Positions 1-9,010 of a stretch of 64,000 bases of DNA are shown here, piece after piece (the first letter of the stretch is position 1; each line of letters opens with the position of its first letter). The notes beneath the pieces are model-generated. The model was not told the DNA's origin. It was given only the letters and a program-made list of their open reading frames with translations, and searched no databases. Where the stretch lies: the NCBI RefSeq assembly GCF_038738535.1, contig NZ_CP046128.1, positions 2,976,001 to 3,040,000 of the forward strand, written 5' to 3'. The translations under genes were made by a program, and so were the position numbers. This DNA comes from Bacillus pumilus (GTDB taxonomy: Bacteria > Bacillota > Bacilli > Bacillales > Bacillaceae).

Positions 1-584
1 ATTGTCCAGCTTCCGATCGATATCCCGGGTATCACAACAGCACCTGCCCCAATATGGGTACCCATTCGTACAGACACACAGCCAGTTAACACTGCTCCTG
101 GTGATAGGTGCACAAACGATTCGAGTATACAGTCATGCTCTACGATAGATCCTGTGTTGATAATCGCATGTTCACCGATTGCTGCATCTGCTTGAACTAC
201 TGCCCTTGCCATCACGACAGTTCCCCCTCCAATGACCGCTGATGGACTTATGACCGCCTCTGGATGGATGAGCGTGGCAAACGCCTTGTTTTCAAATGAG
301 AGGCGTTCCTTTACTAGCTGTCTCATCTCATTTTGCCCAATAGCAATCAGCCATTTCATATGAGGCATTGTCTCTCTCAGCTGTTGACTCATGGAGATCG
401 GTCCATACAAGATGCCGCTTTGAGTGACCTCCTCTTCAAATTGATCATCTAATACGGCACATAATGAGTAATCGGGATGTGCAACAATCATATCCTGAAT
501 GACTTTGCTATGCCCGCCAGCCCCAATTAAACCTATGGGCTGCTCTTTACATATCGGTTCCTTTGAATTTTTCAGCTGTGGCAT
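1..584 (-). CDS. epsM: EpsM-like sugar O-/N-acetyltransferase (3' end off window)
   Basis: Partial gene: about 194 codons are present and the C-terminus lies beyond position 1. The N-terminal part has a nucleotide-sugar-type binding motif, GLIGAGGHSKV, followed by a left-handed beta-helix of hexapeptide repeats (for example IGGGTVVMARAVV and IGAGAVVIPG), as in the PglD/NeuD family of UDP-sugar acetyltransferases. In B. subtilis EpsM acts with EpsN and EpsC to make an N,N'-diacetylbacillosamine-type precursor for the biofilm polysaccharide; that role is carried over by homology and operon position. The chosen ATG at 584 lies inside epsL, giving a 38-bp overlap; no closer in-frame ATG exists before the conserved glycine motif. 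A purine-rich GAGGGGG lies rather far upstream, so translational coupling to epsL is likely. Confidence 0.85.
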   Translation of the reverse strand, partial: MPQLKNSKEPICKEQPIGLIGAGGHSKVIQDMIVAHPDYSLCAVLDDQFEEEVTQSGILYGPISMSQQLRETMPHMKWLIAIGQNEMRQLVKERLSFENKAFATLIHPEAVISPSAVIGGGTVVMARAVVQADAAIGEHAIINTGSIVEHDCILESFVHLSPGAVLTGCVSVRMGTHIGAGAVVIPGISIGSWT

Positions 585-1143
585 GATGCGGCTGCTGCAC
601 CCCCTCTGTTTTGATGACTTTCAGCAAGGTCATCCATAAAATTTTCATATCAAGCCAAAATGATTGATGCTCGACATACCAGAGGTCATAGGTGAATTTC
701 TCCTCCCAGGAGATCGTGTTCCTTCCATTCACCTGTGCCCATCCAGTAATGCCAGGCTTTACAAGATGGCGCCTTGCTTGCTCCTCTGTATACATCGGCA
801 GATACTCCATCAGAAGAGGCCTTGGTCCAACGAGACTGAGCTCTCCTTTTAGGACATTGACTAATTGCGGCAATTCATCAAGACTGAGCTTGCGAATCAA
901 GGCGCCGGTTTTTGTTAATCGAAGATGATCTGGCAGGAGCCCCCCGTGCTCGTCGCGTTCATCGGTCATCGTCCGAAATTTATACAGCATAAATGGCCGG
1001 CCATACAGACCAGGCCGCTTCTGCCGAAACAACACAGGCGTCCCAATTTTCCACCGAATCAGTCCATAAATCAGAAGAAAAAGAAGACTGCCTGCGATGA
1101 GCAGCGTCAATGCCACCATCACATCTAACATTCTTTTCATCAT
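547..1143 (-). CDS. epsL: EpsL, undecaprenyl-phosphate sugar phosphotransferase
   Basis: Bacterial sugar transferase of the PglC/WcaJ type, 198 residues, close to the 202 of B. subtilis EpsL. It transfers the first phospho-sugar from a nucleotide sugar to undecaprenyl phosphate on the inner membrane face, priming exopolysaccharide repeat synthesis. One N-terminal membrane segment (about residues 7-28) is followed by family motifs: RQKRPGLYGRPFMLYKFRTM, a KLSLDELPQLVNVLKG block with the catalytic Asp-Glu pair, and VGPRP. The start at 1143 has AAGGAG five bases upstream. It lies 17 bp after epsK, and its 3' end overlaps epsM. Confidence 0.93.
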   Translation of the reverse strand: MMKRMLDVMVALTLLIAGSLLFLLIYGLIRWKIGTPVLFRQKRPGLYGRPFMLYKFRTMTDERDEHGGLLPDHLRLTKTGALIRKLSLDELPQLVNVLKGELSLVGPRPLLMEYLPMYTEEQARRHLVKPGITGWAQVNGRNTISWEEKFTYDLWYVEHQSFWLDMKILWMTLLKVIKTEGVQQPHHATAEKFKGTDM

Positions 1144-1160
1144 TAAATCTCCTTATCTCA

Positions 1161-2675
1161 CTAGCGGGAAACAGCTTGTTTTACCTTATGCACCAGCTGC
1201 TGCCGCTCTCGTTTTGTTCCTGCAAATTGATACAAGTAGCCCATATAAAGAATGAAACAAAGACCACCAATACAAAACAGCTCCCACCATGAGGTCACGT
1301 CATAAATCGCTTGAATCCCTGCACAGACGCCCCAAATCATGAGCGCTCCTGCAAGTGGAACCAATGTATGTTTGTAAAAGATGGTGCGTTTCTGATTCGT
1401 GATGCGGGCCGTATAAAATGGCAGAAACACGATATTTTTCATCAATAAAACTATCGCTCCTGCTGATGCAATGCCATATAAGCCAAGCTGAAGCATATGA
1501 GTCAATCCATAGGCAAAAAGCACATTGGATACTCCTAATATGAGCGTGACCACCGCTGGAACTTTCAATCGATTAAAAGCGGTCGGCACATATGTCAGCG
1601 GTAAAAACATCAAGGTCAAACATAAATAAGCTGCATGTATCATGAGAAGCCATTTCAGCTCTTCAAAGGCAGGTCCAAGCCATAAAAGCATGAGCGGACC
1701 GGCGAGCCCTCCTAGTAGAGCGGCTGGGAACGCGACAAATAAACCGCTCCATTTAATGGCACTGGCTGCATATTGGATGAGACCTTCTTTGTCTTGATTC
1801 GAGTAAAATTTCGTGATCGTTGGGGCAAATACAACCGCCAGTGTCCCTGCGAGTGTGCGTAATAATAATGGGAACTGTAAAATCGCTGCATACTGTCCCG
1901 TCGCTTCCGCTCCAATGAGCAGGTTGGTCATCAATAAGTCAATTTGTAAAAACAACAAAATTCCCATTTGCTCAAAAGAATGCCAGACCCCTGATCGAAC
2001 AAGTGTGAGACTAGAAGATAATGAGACGTGCCGCCACTTAAACGAAAACCAAGGAATGAGTTTTTTAAAATAATAGATACCGATTCCCATAGCCGCCAAG
2101 CTTCCTATGACGGCCGCAAGCGGAATATGCCAGATGGCTGGTGCCGTCCATGTAAACAGCATCACAATCATAAATGCCCTCAAAAACATCTGAATGGCCT
2201 GACCAACACTTGATACATATAACTTATTCGCATAAAACGGCGCAGCCCCAATGCCGGACATGACAAAATTGAGCATAAATAAAAGACCCCCTAATATAAA
2301 AGCGGTCTGTGTGTCTTTTGCGAGATGACCAGGCACATGAAGCCACTCTACCAGCTGGCGGGACATGAACAGACAAAACAGAAAAAGACTGATCGATAAA
2401 AAAATGGAACTAACGAAATAAGATGAGAGATAGCGCTGCGCCTTCTCCATTTCTCCTTTATGAGCCGCCACAGAAAAAAAGCGCACCACAACAGCACTTA
2501 ATGAAGCCGTAATAACCGATAAATAGTTGATCATATTTTGCGTCAGATGGATTAAGCCGAATGCTTCCACTCCAAGTGTATGAACGATGTACGGTGTTAA
2601 ACAAACAGACATAAGCATCATCAAGACAAACGTCATGAAGTTTGCACTGGCATTGTAAAGAAACGCTCGATTCAT
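1161..2675 (-). CDS. epsK: EpsK, polysaccharide flippase of the MOP superfamily
   Basis: A 504-residue polytopic membrane protein with about 12-14 hydrophobic segments and almost no soluble domain, matching Wzx/MATE-type flippases and the 505 residues of B. subtilis EpsK. It probably flips the lipid-linked repeat unit of the exopolysaccharide across the membrane. The gene lies 28 bp after epsI. In B. subtilis another glycosyltransferase, epsJ, sits between epsI and epsK; there is no room for it here. Confidence 0.9.
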   Translation of the reverse strand: MNRAFLYNASANFMTFVLMMLMSVCLTPYIVHTLGVEAFGLIHLTQNMINYLSVITASLSAVVVRFFSVAAHKGEMEKAQRYLSSYFVSSIFLSISLFLFCLFMSRQLVEWLHVPGHLAKDTQTAFILGGLLFMLNFVMSGIGAAPFYANKLYVSSVGQAIQMFLRAFMIVMLFTWTAPAIWHIPLAAVIGSLAAMGIGIYYFKKLIPWFSFKWRHVSLSSSLTLVRSGVWHSFEQMGILLFLQIDLLMTNLLIGAEATGQYAAILQFPLLLRTLAGTLAVVFAPTITKFYSNQDKEGLIQYAASAIKWSGLFVAFPAALLGGLAGPLMLLWLGPAFEELKWLLMIHAAYLCLTLMFLPLTYVPTAFNRLKVPAVVTLILGVSNVLFAYGLTHMLQLGLYGIASAGAIVLLMKNIVFLPFYTARITNQKRTIFYKHTLVPLAGALMIWGVCAGIQAIYDVTSWWELFCIGGLCFILYMGYLYQFAGTKRERQQLVHKVKQAVSR

Positions 2676-2703
2676 TTTGTTTTCACGCAGCGTTTAAAAG
2701 CTT

Positions 2704-3732
2704 TCATCCAGCTTCCTCTCCCTTTTGTCCGCTCGTTTTCATCAGCTGATGAATCGCCTCTTTCACAGCCGCCTCATTCGGTTCTTTTAATAGCGTCAAA
2801 AACGGAAGATGAGCCACCCATTCATACCCTTCCATCACCTTATGATCAAACGACCTGAGGACAACACATGGTGTATGCGTAATCGCACAAAAGATCATGC
2901 CATGAAGCCGATCTGTCACGACGACCTGCGCCTTTCTTAACTCTGTCCATAAGGCAGATAATTCATCTAAGCGAGTCGTTCGATCAACTCGTTTGCCAAT
3001 TGTCGTTGTGATGAAACCGACTTGATCATACGTCTCTTGAATATGCTGCTGCAGCTGCTGCCGGCTCTCCTTGGTGAGATACGCTTCCTTATCCTCACGC
3101 AGACAAAGCAGAATCCCTTCACGTTTTTGTTCCTTTGATGTTTCGTCTAATGTCAGCACCATATCAGGCTGTTTCCACACATCTTGATCAGGGAAGTGCT
3201 GCTTCATCCAAGTATAGGTTGTTTGATCTCTTGCCATGAGAAGCAGCCTTGGATGATGTTTGTATGTTTGAATGGCGCGGCGTTCCTCTCTTTTTCCTCT
3301 CTTTGTTTCTGTAAAATGGGCAGTGGCCGGCAGTTGAATCACCGGATAGGACTTGAAGGTCTTCATGATAAATTGTCTCGTCCATTCTTCATAACGGTAT
3401 AAGTCCCCCATATTGCCCCCACCGATGATACAGACGATGTCTTCTGGGTGCCGCATACGCTTTAACGGACGGGCGAGGCGATAAATCTCTTTCATGTCCA
3501 CTTCCATGATGTCGTAGGCGGGAAAGTGCTCTTTTAAAAAACAATAACTCGCATAGGCAATCGCATGATCCCCTAAATTATCATGCCCTGGCAGCAGCGT
3601 GAGAATGATTTTCTTCTGATGACTCAGCTCTGGCAGGCTTTGGCGGCTCAGTCGATACTCAAGCGGATATTTAACCTTTAAAAGCAGCCACTCTGCGGCG
3701 TGCGCCTTCAATTGCTGCAATGTCAATCTCAT
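2704..3732 (-). CDS. epsI: EpsI, polysaccharide pyruvyl transferase
   Basis: Pyruvyl-transferase family (CsaB/WcaK fold). It is predicted to add a pyruvate ketal to a sugar of the exopolysaccharide repeat in the cytoplasm. Recognisable blocks are LLPGHDNLGDHAIAYAS, the glycine loop IIGGGNMGDLYRYEEW, and VVTDRLHGMIFCAI near the C-terminus, all very close to B. subtilis EpsI. The reading frame is open 27 codons further upstream, but that part overlaps epsH. The ATG at 3732, five bases after the epsH stop, starts MRLTLQQLKAHAAEWLLLKV as in the family and has AAGGA/GGGGTG before it. Confidence 0.93.
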   Translation of the reverse strand: MRLTLQQLKAHAAEWLLLKVKYPLEYRLSRQSLPELSHQKKIILTLLPGHDNLGDHAIAYASYCFLKEHFPAYDIMEVDMKEIYRLARPLKRMRHPEDIVCIIGGGNMGDLYRYEEWTRQFIMKTFKSYPVIQLPATAHFTETKRGKREERRAIQTYKHHPRLLLMARDQTTYTWMKQHFPDQDVWKQPDMVLTLDETSKEQKREGILLCLREDKEAYLTKESRQQLQQHIQETYDQVGFITTTIGKRVDRTTRLDELSALWTELRKAQVVVTDRLHGMIFCAITHTPCVVLRSFDHKVMEGYEWVAHLPFLTLLKEPNEAAVKEAIHQLMKTSGQKGEEAG

Positions 3733-3737
3733 CACCC

Positions 3738-4760
3738 CTATTTCCTTGTTTGATATTCGATCCATTTTTGATAGCTTGAAGCGGCGGCAGAAAGCGGATA
3801 AACCAGCCGGCACTTAGCAAGGAATAAAATCATTCGCTTTCGAGCGGTGAGCTTCGATGGTTCCACTTGTTTGACGGCATGCAGAAAGGCCTCGTGTGTC
3901 ACCATTTCCCGCATGTGATCAAGCTTTTCCCGAATAGAGAGGGCATTTTGGCTCTTCCATTCGTTGAGCATACAATGAAGAGTATGATTGACAATAAAAA
4001 AATCAAGTGCCTTCTCATACAGAGAGATGTCATCATATTCTTTCAAAAACAAGCGCTGCGCATGATAAAAGGTCAGTCCATGATGAAAATACTGCTTCTG
4101 ATATCGCTGCACAATAGATGACAGATGAACCCTGTAGTAATAAAGAGGTTCATGAACAAAGGCGATGCTGCGTGATAAAGAAAAACAGCGCAGCGTCACA
4201 TATTGATCTTCTATGTTCTCAAGTTCCCCCCGCAGCGGAAATCGAATGTGATGTTCTTCGATAAAGGCACGCCGATACAGCTTATTCCATGAAAACCCCG
4301 TGATGTCTCCGTGCAATAACGCTTCAATTAAACTCGTCTTTTCGGCTGATCGCTCGGCTAACAGCGTCGTTGGTATGGTTCGCTTTGACTGTTCAAATTG
4401 AATCCAGTACTCACTGACAACAAGATCTGCGCCGGTCATTTCAGCTTTTTCATACAAGGCTTCACAGTAATGAGGCGCGAGAATATCATCTGAATCAATA
4501 AAGGCGATATACGTCCCTTTTGCTTCTTCGATGCCCCGGTTCCTCACAGCGCCTAACCCTTGATTGGTTTGATGAATGACCCGAAAGCGCTGATCTTGCG
4601 CAGCAAACGCTTCAAGACATTCTCCGCTGTGATCCGTCGATCCATCATTCACGAGAATCACTTCTATATCTGAAAAACTTTGATCTGCAATTGATTGAAG
4701 GCATTGCTCCACATATTGACTCGTATTGTAGACTGCGACCAATAGACTGATAGCTGGCAT
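3738..4760 (-). CDS. epsH: EpsH-position GT2 glycosyltransferase
   Basis: Family 2 glycosyltransferase (GT-A fold), about 340 residues. It shows the N-terminal ISLLVAVYNTSQYVEQCL strand, VILVNDGSTDHSG nucleotide-binding block, and FIDSDDILAP, the DxD-like metal site. It probably adds one sugar to the lipid-linked repeat. By position before epsI it corresponds to epsH, but B. subtilis has two similar-length GT2 genes, epsH and epsJ, on either side of epsI, and only one is present here. The ATG at 4760 is preferred; an in-frame GTG at 4775 is possible but sits directly on the AAAGG sequence. Confidence 0.85.
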   Translation of the reverse strand: MPAISLLVAVYNTSQYVEQCLQSIADQSFSDIEVILVNDGSTDHSGECLEAFAAQDQRFRVIHQTNQGLGAVRNRGIEEAKGTYIAFIDSDDILAPHYCEALYEKAEMTGADLVVSEYWIQFEQSKRTIPTTLLAERSAEKTSLIEALLHGDITGFSWNKLYRRAFIEEHHIRFPLRGELENIEDQYVTLRCFSLSRSIAFVHEPLYYYRVHLSSIVQRYQKQYFHHGLTFYHAQRLFLKEYDDISLYEKALDFFIVNHTLHCMLNEWKSQNALSIREKLDHMREMVTHEAFLHAVKQVEPSKLTARKRMILFLAKCRLVYPLSAAASSYQKWIEYQTRK

Positions 4761-4787
4761 TACAACATGCCCCACCTTTCTCCAAAT

Positions 4788-5891
4788 CTACTTTGTAAAT
4801 ATCGTCCTGTACGGTAAAACAGATGAATCGAACGGCATCAGCATGATGCTGTACAGAATATAGCAAACAGCAATCCCTACATAGATAAAGACATTAGACC
4901 GCTGATCAAAAATACGTGTGAAATATGGCAGTAAAATAAGCTGATACAAGCCAAAATAGATATGAAATCTTGCATAAATGACATCCTTTGTAGCAAGGAT
5001 GCCAAACAAGAAACCGAGCAAACAAAAATTCACAATGTAATCACTCTCAGGCGTCAGCTCACGAAGTCGTTTTCGATAAAGGAAAGCAAGTAAAAGCGGC
5101 AAAACCAACACACCAATTTTTGTCACATTCATTCCATTCGTATTCGTTGTGAGCCATTCCTCGTAATGCCCATATGAACTGCCTTGCAGCATCACGACAA
5201 ACACGGAAACAAAGCGGTCATAAAGAGCAGTTAACCCTAAGAAAATCATGCATAAGACCAGCATCATCCAAGACCATGCTTTTGTTCTCACGATAAAATA
5301 CACAGGAATCATGATGAGAGCCGATGAATGAAACAATGAACATACGAGGACAAGCGGAAAATACAATTTCCACTGACCATTGATCACAAGACGGATAGCA
5401 TAAAAAAGAACCGCAGCCACCATATACTGACGCATGCCATTAAACGAAGCGTAATAATGAAAAGTGCCGAGAAAAAGCAGCATACTCAGCTCAAAGGGAC
5501 GGCCATATTGAATGAGCGTCTTGATGATAAAAAAATAGGTGATCGCCCCAACCGAGATATACATGATTTGCGGATCACGGGACAGTTGATTGAGCATCCA
5601 TAAAATAAACGTAAATCCTGGGTCAGTGGCCGCCTTGTCCACACCAAATCCGAATATATGCCAAGGCTTTTCATAATTGACGGAGAACTCATACATCTGT
5701 CCATATGTGACAAAATCGGTTCCTACTTTGTACCGAATACCAGCGACAATACAAAGAAACAAAAACGGAAATAACACCAGAATCTTGTTAGGCCGCCATC
5801 CGCTTTGAATGGTATCATCACGCCTGCCGTAAAATGCGGCAAAGCTCGACCATAAATAGACCAAAATCATGTTCACCAAATAAACCGCCAT
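4788..5891 (-). CDS. epsG: EpsG, Wzy-like exopolysaccharide polymerase
   Basis: EpsG family membrane protein, 367 residues, the same length as in B. subtilis, with about ten hydrophobic segments. A large outer loop after the first helices contains the typical [17 protein letters not shown] stretch. The family is thought to polymerise the repeat units outside the membrane; the activity is inferred from membership and from its place in the operon. The start at 5891 has AAGGAAGG eight bases upstream. It lies 14 bp after epsF and 27 bp before epsH. Confidence 0.92.
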   Translation of the reverse strand: MAVYLVNMILVYLWSSFAAFYGRRDDTIQSGWRPNKILVLFPFLFLCIVAGIRYKVGTDFVTYGQMYEFSVNYEKPWHIFGFGVDKAATDPGFTFILWMLNQLSRDPQIMYISVGAITYFFIIKTLIQYGRPFELSMLLFLGTFHYYASFNGMRQYMVAAVLFYAIRLVINGQWKLYFPLVLVCSLFHSSALIMIPVYFIVRTKAWSWMMLVLCMIFLGLTALYDRFVSVFVVMLQGSSYGHYEEWLTTNTNGMNVTKIGVLVLPLLLAFLYRKRLRELTPESDYIVNFCLLGFLFGILATKDVIYARFHIYFGLYQLILLPYFTRIFDQRSNVFIYVGIAVCYILYSIMLMPFDSSVLPYRTIFTK

Positions 5892-5905
5892 CTGCCATTC
5901 CTTCC

Positions 5906-7036
5906 TTACAGTCCATATCCATTCATCACACGTGTGATGTTCTGTTTGACATCAAATCCTCTTTGTTCAAGCTGGGACGTAATGGTCTCTTGAAGAGGAG
6001 GCTCTGCATGATATGCTTCAAGCACCGCCTTCATCCATTCATGCGCAGAATCCCGCAGCGACATTCTTTTCACAAGTCCGCAGCCTAAATCCACTTCCTC
6101 TGTAATATGATCTGAAATCACACAAGGCAATCCAGATGCCTGTGCTTCCACTAATACAAGCGGAAGTCCTTCAAACAAGGACGGCATCACAAATACATCA
6201 AATGCTTTCATATACTGCGGAACGTCTGATACGACGCCTGTAAAGACAATGTCGTCTAACAAGCCTGCCTTCTCCGCATATGATTCAACCACCTGTCTCA
6301 GCGGTCCATCCCCTATAAGGACAAGTTGAAATGAGACCCCCTGCTTCTTTAAGGTCTGTGCCAGTTCCATAAAAAAAACGTGATTTTTTTGTTCATGAAA
6401 CCGGCCAATATGACCAATAATCATGCTCTTTTCGTGAAGACCCAGCTGCTTTTTGATCTTCACCTTTTCGTCTGGATCAGGCTGAAAGAAAAGGGATAAA
6501 TCAATCCCATTCGGCAGCACCTCAACTTGTCCATTCTTCATTTTTTTCTGCCCAAATAAAAAGGAACCGGCATCCTCACCGCATGCAACAAGCTGTGTAG
6601 AAAATGCAAAGATCAGCTGGCGAAACCCTTTGAGCATCATATGGTCTACCCAATTTGGCGACTGTTTCCAAGCTGTATTATGAGAATGACAAATACGCAC
6701 CTTCACACCCGCCAGTTTCGCAGCAAGTGCGGAGAAGCCTGTTTGAAAATCCGTATGGGCATGCACTGCCTGATACGGTCCTGTTCGTTTGATTGTCTTT
6801 GTCAATGTTTTCACAAATGCCAAAGGAGAGGATGCCCCGATACTTGGGACGTAGAAGATACGTCCCCCGAGCCTCTGAATTTCCTCATCATAATCACAGA
6901 CATCCTTTCGGTGGGTAATGAAGTCAAATTGAAGGACATTTCTATCGAGTGCACGATAGATGTTCATGATCATCGTTTCAGCCCCGCCGCGGTTCATCCC
7001 GCCCACAATATGGAGTACACGCTTTGGCTCACTCAT
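5906..7036 (-). CDS. epsF: EpsF, GT4 glycosyltransferase
   Basis: Family 4 retaining glycosyltransferase (GT-B fold), 376 residues. The N-terminal domain starts [20 protein letters not shown]. The C-terminal nucleotide-sugar domain contains [15 protein letters not shown] and the EX7E-like block [21 protein letters not shown]. It is predicted to extend the exopolysaccharide repeat on the cytoplasmic side. The start overlaps the epsE 3' end by 8 bp, a sign of translational coupling. Confidence 0.92.
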   Translation of the reverse strand: MSEPKRVLHIVGGMNRGGAETMIMNIYRALDRNVLQFDFITHRKDVCDYDEEIQRLGGRIFYVPSIGASSPLAFVKTLTKTIKRTGPYQAVHAHTDFQTGFSALAAKLAGVKVRICHSHNTAWKQSPNWVDHMMLKGFRQLIFAFSTQLVACGEDAGSFLFGQKKMKNGQVEVLPNGIDLSLFFQPDPDEKVKIKKQLGLHEKSMIIGHIGRFHEQKNHVFFMELAQTLKKQGVSFQLVLIGDGPLRQVVESYAEKAGLLDDIVFTGVVSDVPQYMKAFDVFVMPSLFEGLPLVLVEAQASGLPCVISDHITEEVDLGCGLVKRMSLRDSAHEWMKAVLEAYHAEPPLQETITSQLEQRGFDVKQNITRVMNGYGL

Positions 7037-7868
7037 CCCGAATCGTCCTCCTTTTCAACAAAGACGCCTCCAGCTTCCGCCGGTGATAAAATTTCATGAT
7101 CTTCGGTGATAAACAGGCGCGAACCACCGGCTTTATTGCAAACAGATAATGAACCGGCGACAATTTTAATAACCAGCATGCTTTTAAAATGAGCCAGGCA
7201 TTATCCATCGAATATTGAAACTTACGGCGCTGAAAGGCCGCTTCATCCTCTCTCACAAGGTATAACGGCTCTTGTAAATTAAAGCCTTTTCTCCCCGCAG
7301 CAAAAAAACGGATCCAAAGATCGATATCTTCCATCCGCCTTGTTGTTTTCACAGAGCGATACCCATGTAAAGCCTTGTATGCAGCAGCCCTCATCATAAT
7401 GGTTCCATGACAAAAAGGAGTCCCTTTTGCCAGCACCTTCCGATCAGGCTCTGAAATAAGTGCACGTACACCTTTTGTACCCGATTCATCAAACACCGTC
7501 ATCGCCGTACCGACCACATCATATTCAGGATGTGTTTCTAGGAAATGAACCTGTTTTTCTAAACGAACTGATACTGATACATCGTCGCCATCCTGCCGTG
7601 CAATCAAGTCTCCCCTTGCTTCAGCTAGACAGCGATTCAGACTGGCAGCAAGCCTTTGATTATGCTCATTGCGGATAAGGCGAATTCTTTCAGGGTCTCG
7701 TTTTGTATAAGACAGCACTTTTTCATAGGTGCCGTCTGTTGATGCGTCATCACATATGATGAGCTCCCAATTGTCATATGTTTGATGAAGAATGGATTCA
7801 ATACTTTCTTCTACTGTGTCTTGGCAATTGTAGACGCCCATGATGATAGACACCTTTGGCTTACGCAT
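7029..7868 (-). CDS. epsE: EpsE, GT2 glycosyltransferase and flagellar clutch
   Basis: Family 2 glycosyltransferase with KVSIIMGVYNCQDTVEESIE at the N-terminus, ICDDASTDGTYE, and RQDGDD as the metal-binding site; CHGTIMMR and RRMEDIDLWIRFF follow, all close to B. subtilis EpsE (278 aa). In B. subtilis EpsE has two jobs: sugar transfer, and stopping the flagellum by binding the FliG rotor ring. Whether the clutch residues are kept needs an alignment. The ATG at 7868 has AAGGTG eight bases upstream. A GTG at 7874 overlapping the epsD stop is the alternative start. Confidence 0.92.
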   Translation of the reverse strand: MRKPKVSIIMGVYNCQDTVEESIESILHQTYDNWELIICDDASTDGTYEKVLSYTKRDPERIRLIRNEHNQRLAASLNRCLAEARGDLIARQDGDDVSVSVRLEKQVHFLETHPEYDVVGTAMTVFDESGTKGVRALISEPDRKVLAKGTPFCHGTIMMRAAAYKALHGYRSVKTTRRMEDIDLWIRFFAAGRKGFNLQEPLYLVREDEAAFQRRKFQYSMDNAWLILKACWLLKLSPVHYLFAIKPVVRACLSPKIMKFYHRRKLEASLLKRRTIRDE

Positions 7869-7870
7869 GC

Positions 7871-9010
7871 TCACATCACCTTCTCTGCTTGATCCATATA
7901 GGTTGTATAAATTTCTTCCATAGCACTCACCGCCTGCTCCTGTGCAAATGCATGCGCTAAGGAGCGTCCCGCTTTCCCCATGAGGGGCAGCTGATCCCTT
8001 TTGTGATAGAGCTGGTGCAAATATTCAGCCAAGCCATTTACATCATGCGGTTTGACTAAAAAACCATTCACGCCGTGTCTGATCAGCTCACAGTGTCCTC
8101 TATTCTCCGTTGCAATGACTGGTTTTTCCGCAGACATCGCTTCAAGCAGATTCATGCCGAGCCCTTCTCTCAGACTAGTCGACACACATACATCACTCAT
8201 ATGCATCCATTCCTCGATTTGTTTGCAAAAACCAGCAAAGTGGACATGCTTTTCAAGATGGAGCCCGCAAACCAGCTTTTCATACATCGGCCTCATTGTG
8301 CCTTCCCCGGCAAACACGATCTTCACATTTGATATTTTCCTATATAGCTGTGCACATGCTTTGATGAGCATCCCTTGGTTTTTATTCGCATTTAATTCGC
8401 CAGCACACAGCACAATAAAATCTTCCGAGGAAAAGCCATAGACTGCACGAAGACGCTGCTTCTCTTTTTCATCAACTGGGGCAAATCGCTTCATATCCAC
8501 CCCCGTACCGGGAACATAATAGACAGATGCCCGCTCTTTTGATAGACGATCTGCTCTTTTAAAATCCTCTCCATTAATGGTGATCAGAGCGTCTGTATGG
8601 CGGGCGAGCCATCGCTCAATTGGATAATAGAGCAGCCAGTTTTGAAGCGGCGCCCCCTGCCAAAAGTGAAAGCCATGTGCTGTGTAAAGAACCTTCGTCC
8701 CTTTTTTGCGCGTGCTTTTGGCTGCAAGTCTGCCAATGACACTTCCCATTGGTGTGTGACAATGGATGAAGTCGTAGTGCTCTTTCGCTAACAGCTTCTT
8801 CAACTCCACATACGCAAACCGGTTGTGCACATGAAAAGGGGAGCGCTGAATCGGAATTGAGTGCGCTTGATCCACATAGGGCAGCTCCAGCTGACCATTT
8901 GCTGCTGTATGCACTTCCCATCCTTGTTCCTGAAACCACCGGAAATAGGGAAGGTGAAATGCCTTAAAATGATAGTCAACCGTTGCGCAAAACAAGACTT
9001 TTTTCTTCAT
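7871..9010 (-). CDS. epsD: EpsD, GT4 glycosyltransferase
   Basis: Family 4 glycosyltransferase of about 380 residues. The N-terminus KKKVLFCATVDYHFKAFHLP is very close to B. subtilis EpsD. The GT-B C-terminal domain carries VLCAGELNANKNQGMLI and CVSTSLREGLGMNLLEAMSA with the paired glutamates. It is predicted to transfer a sugar onto the lipid-linked repeat. The 5' end overlaps epsC by 35 bp. AGGAGG lies 12 bases before the ATG at 9010 but only 6 bases before an in-frame TTG at 9016, so translation may begin at the TTG. Confidence 0.92.
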   Translation of the reverse strand: MKKKVLFCATVDYHFKAFHLPYFRWFQEQGWEVHTAANGQLELPYVDQAHSIPIQRSPFHVHNRFAYVELKKLLAKEHYDFIHCHTPMGSVIGRLAAKSTRKKGTKVLYTAHGFHFWQGAPLQNWLLYYPIERWLARHTDALITINGEDFKRADRLSKERASVYYVPGTGVDMKRFAPVDEKEKQRLRAVYGFSSEDFIVLCAGELNANKNQGMLIKACAQLYRKISNVKIVFAGEGTMRPMYEKLVCGLHLEKHVHFAGFCKQIEEWMHMSDVCVSTSLREGLGMNLLEAMSAEKPVIATENRGHCELIRHGVNGFLVKPHDVNGLAEYLHQLYHKRDQLPLMGKAGRSLAHAFAQEQAVSAMEEIYTTYMDQAEKVM

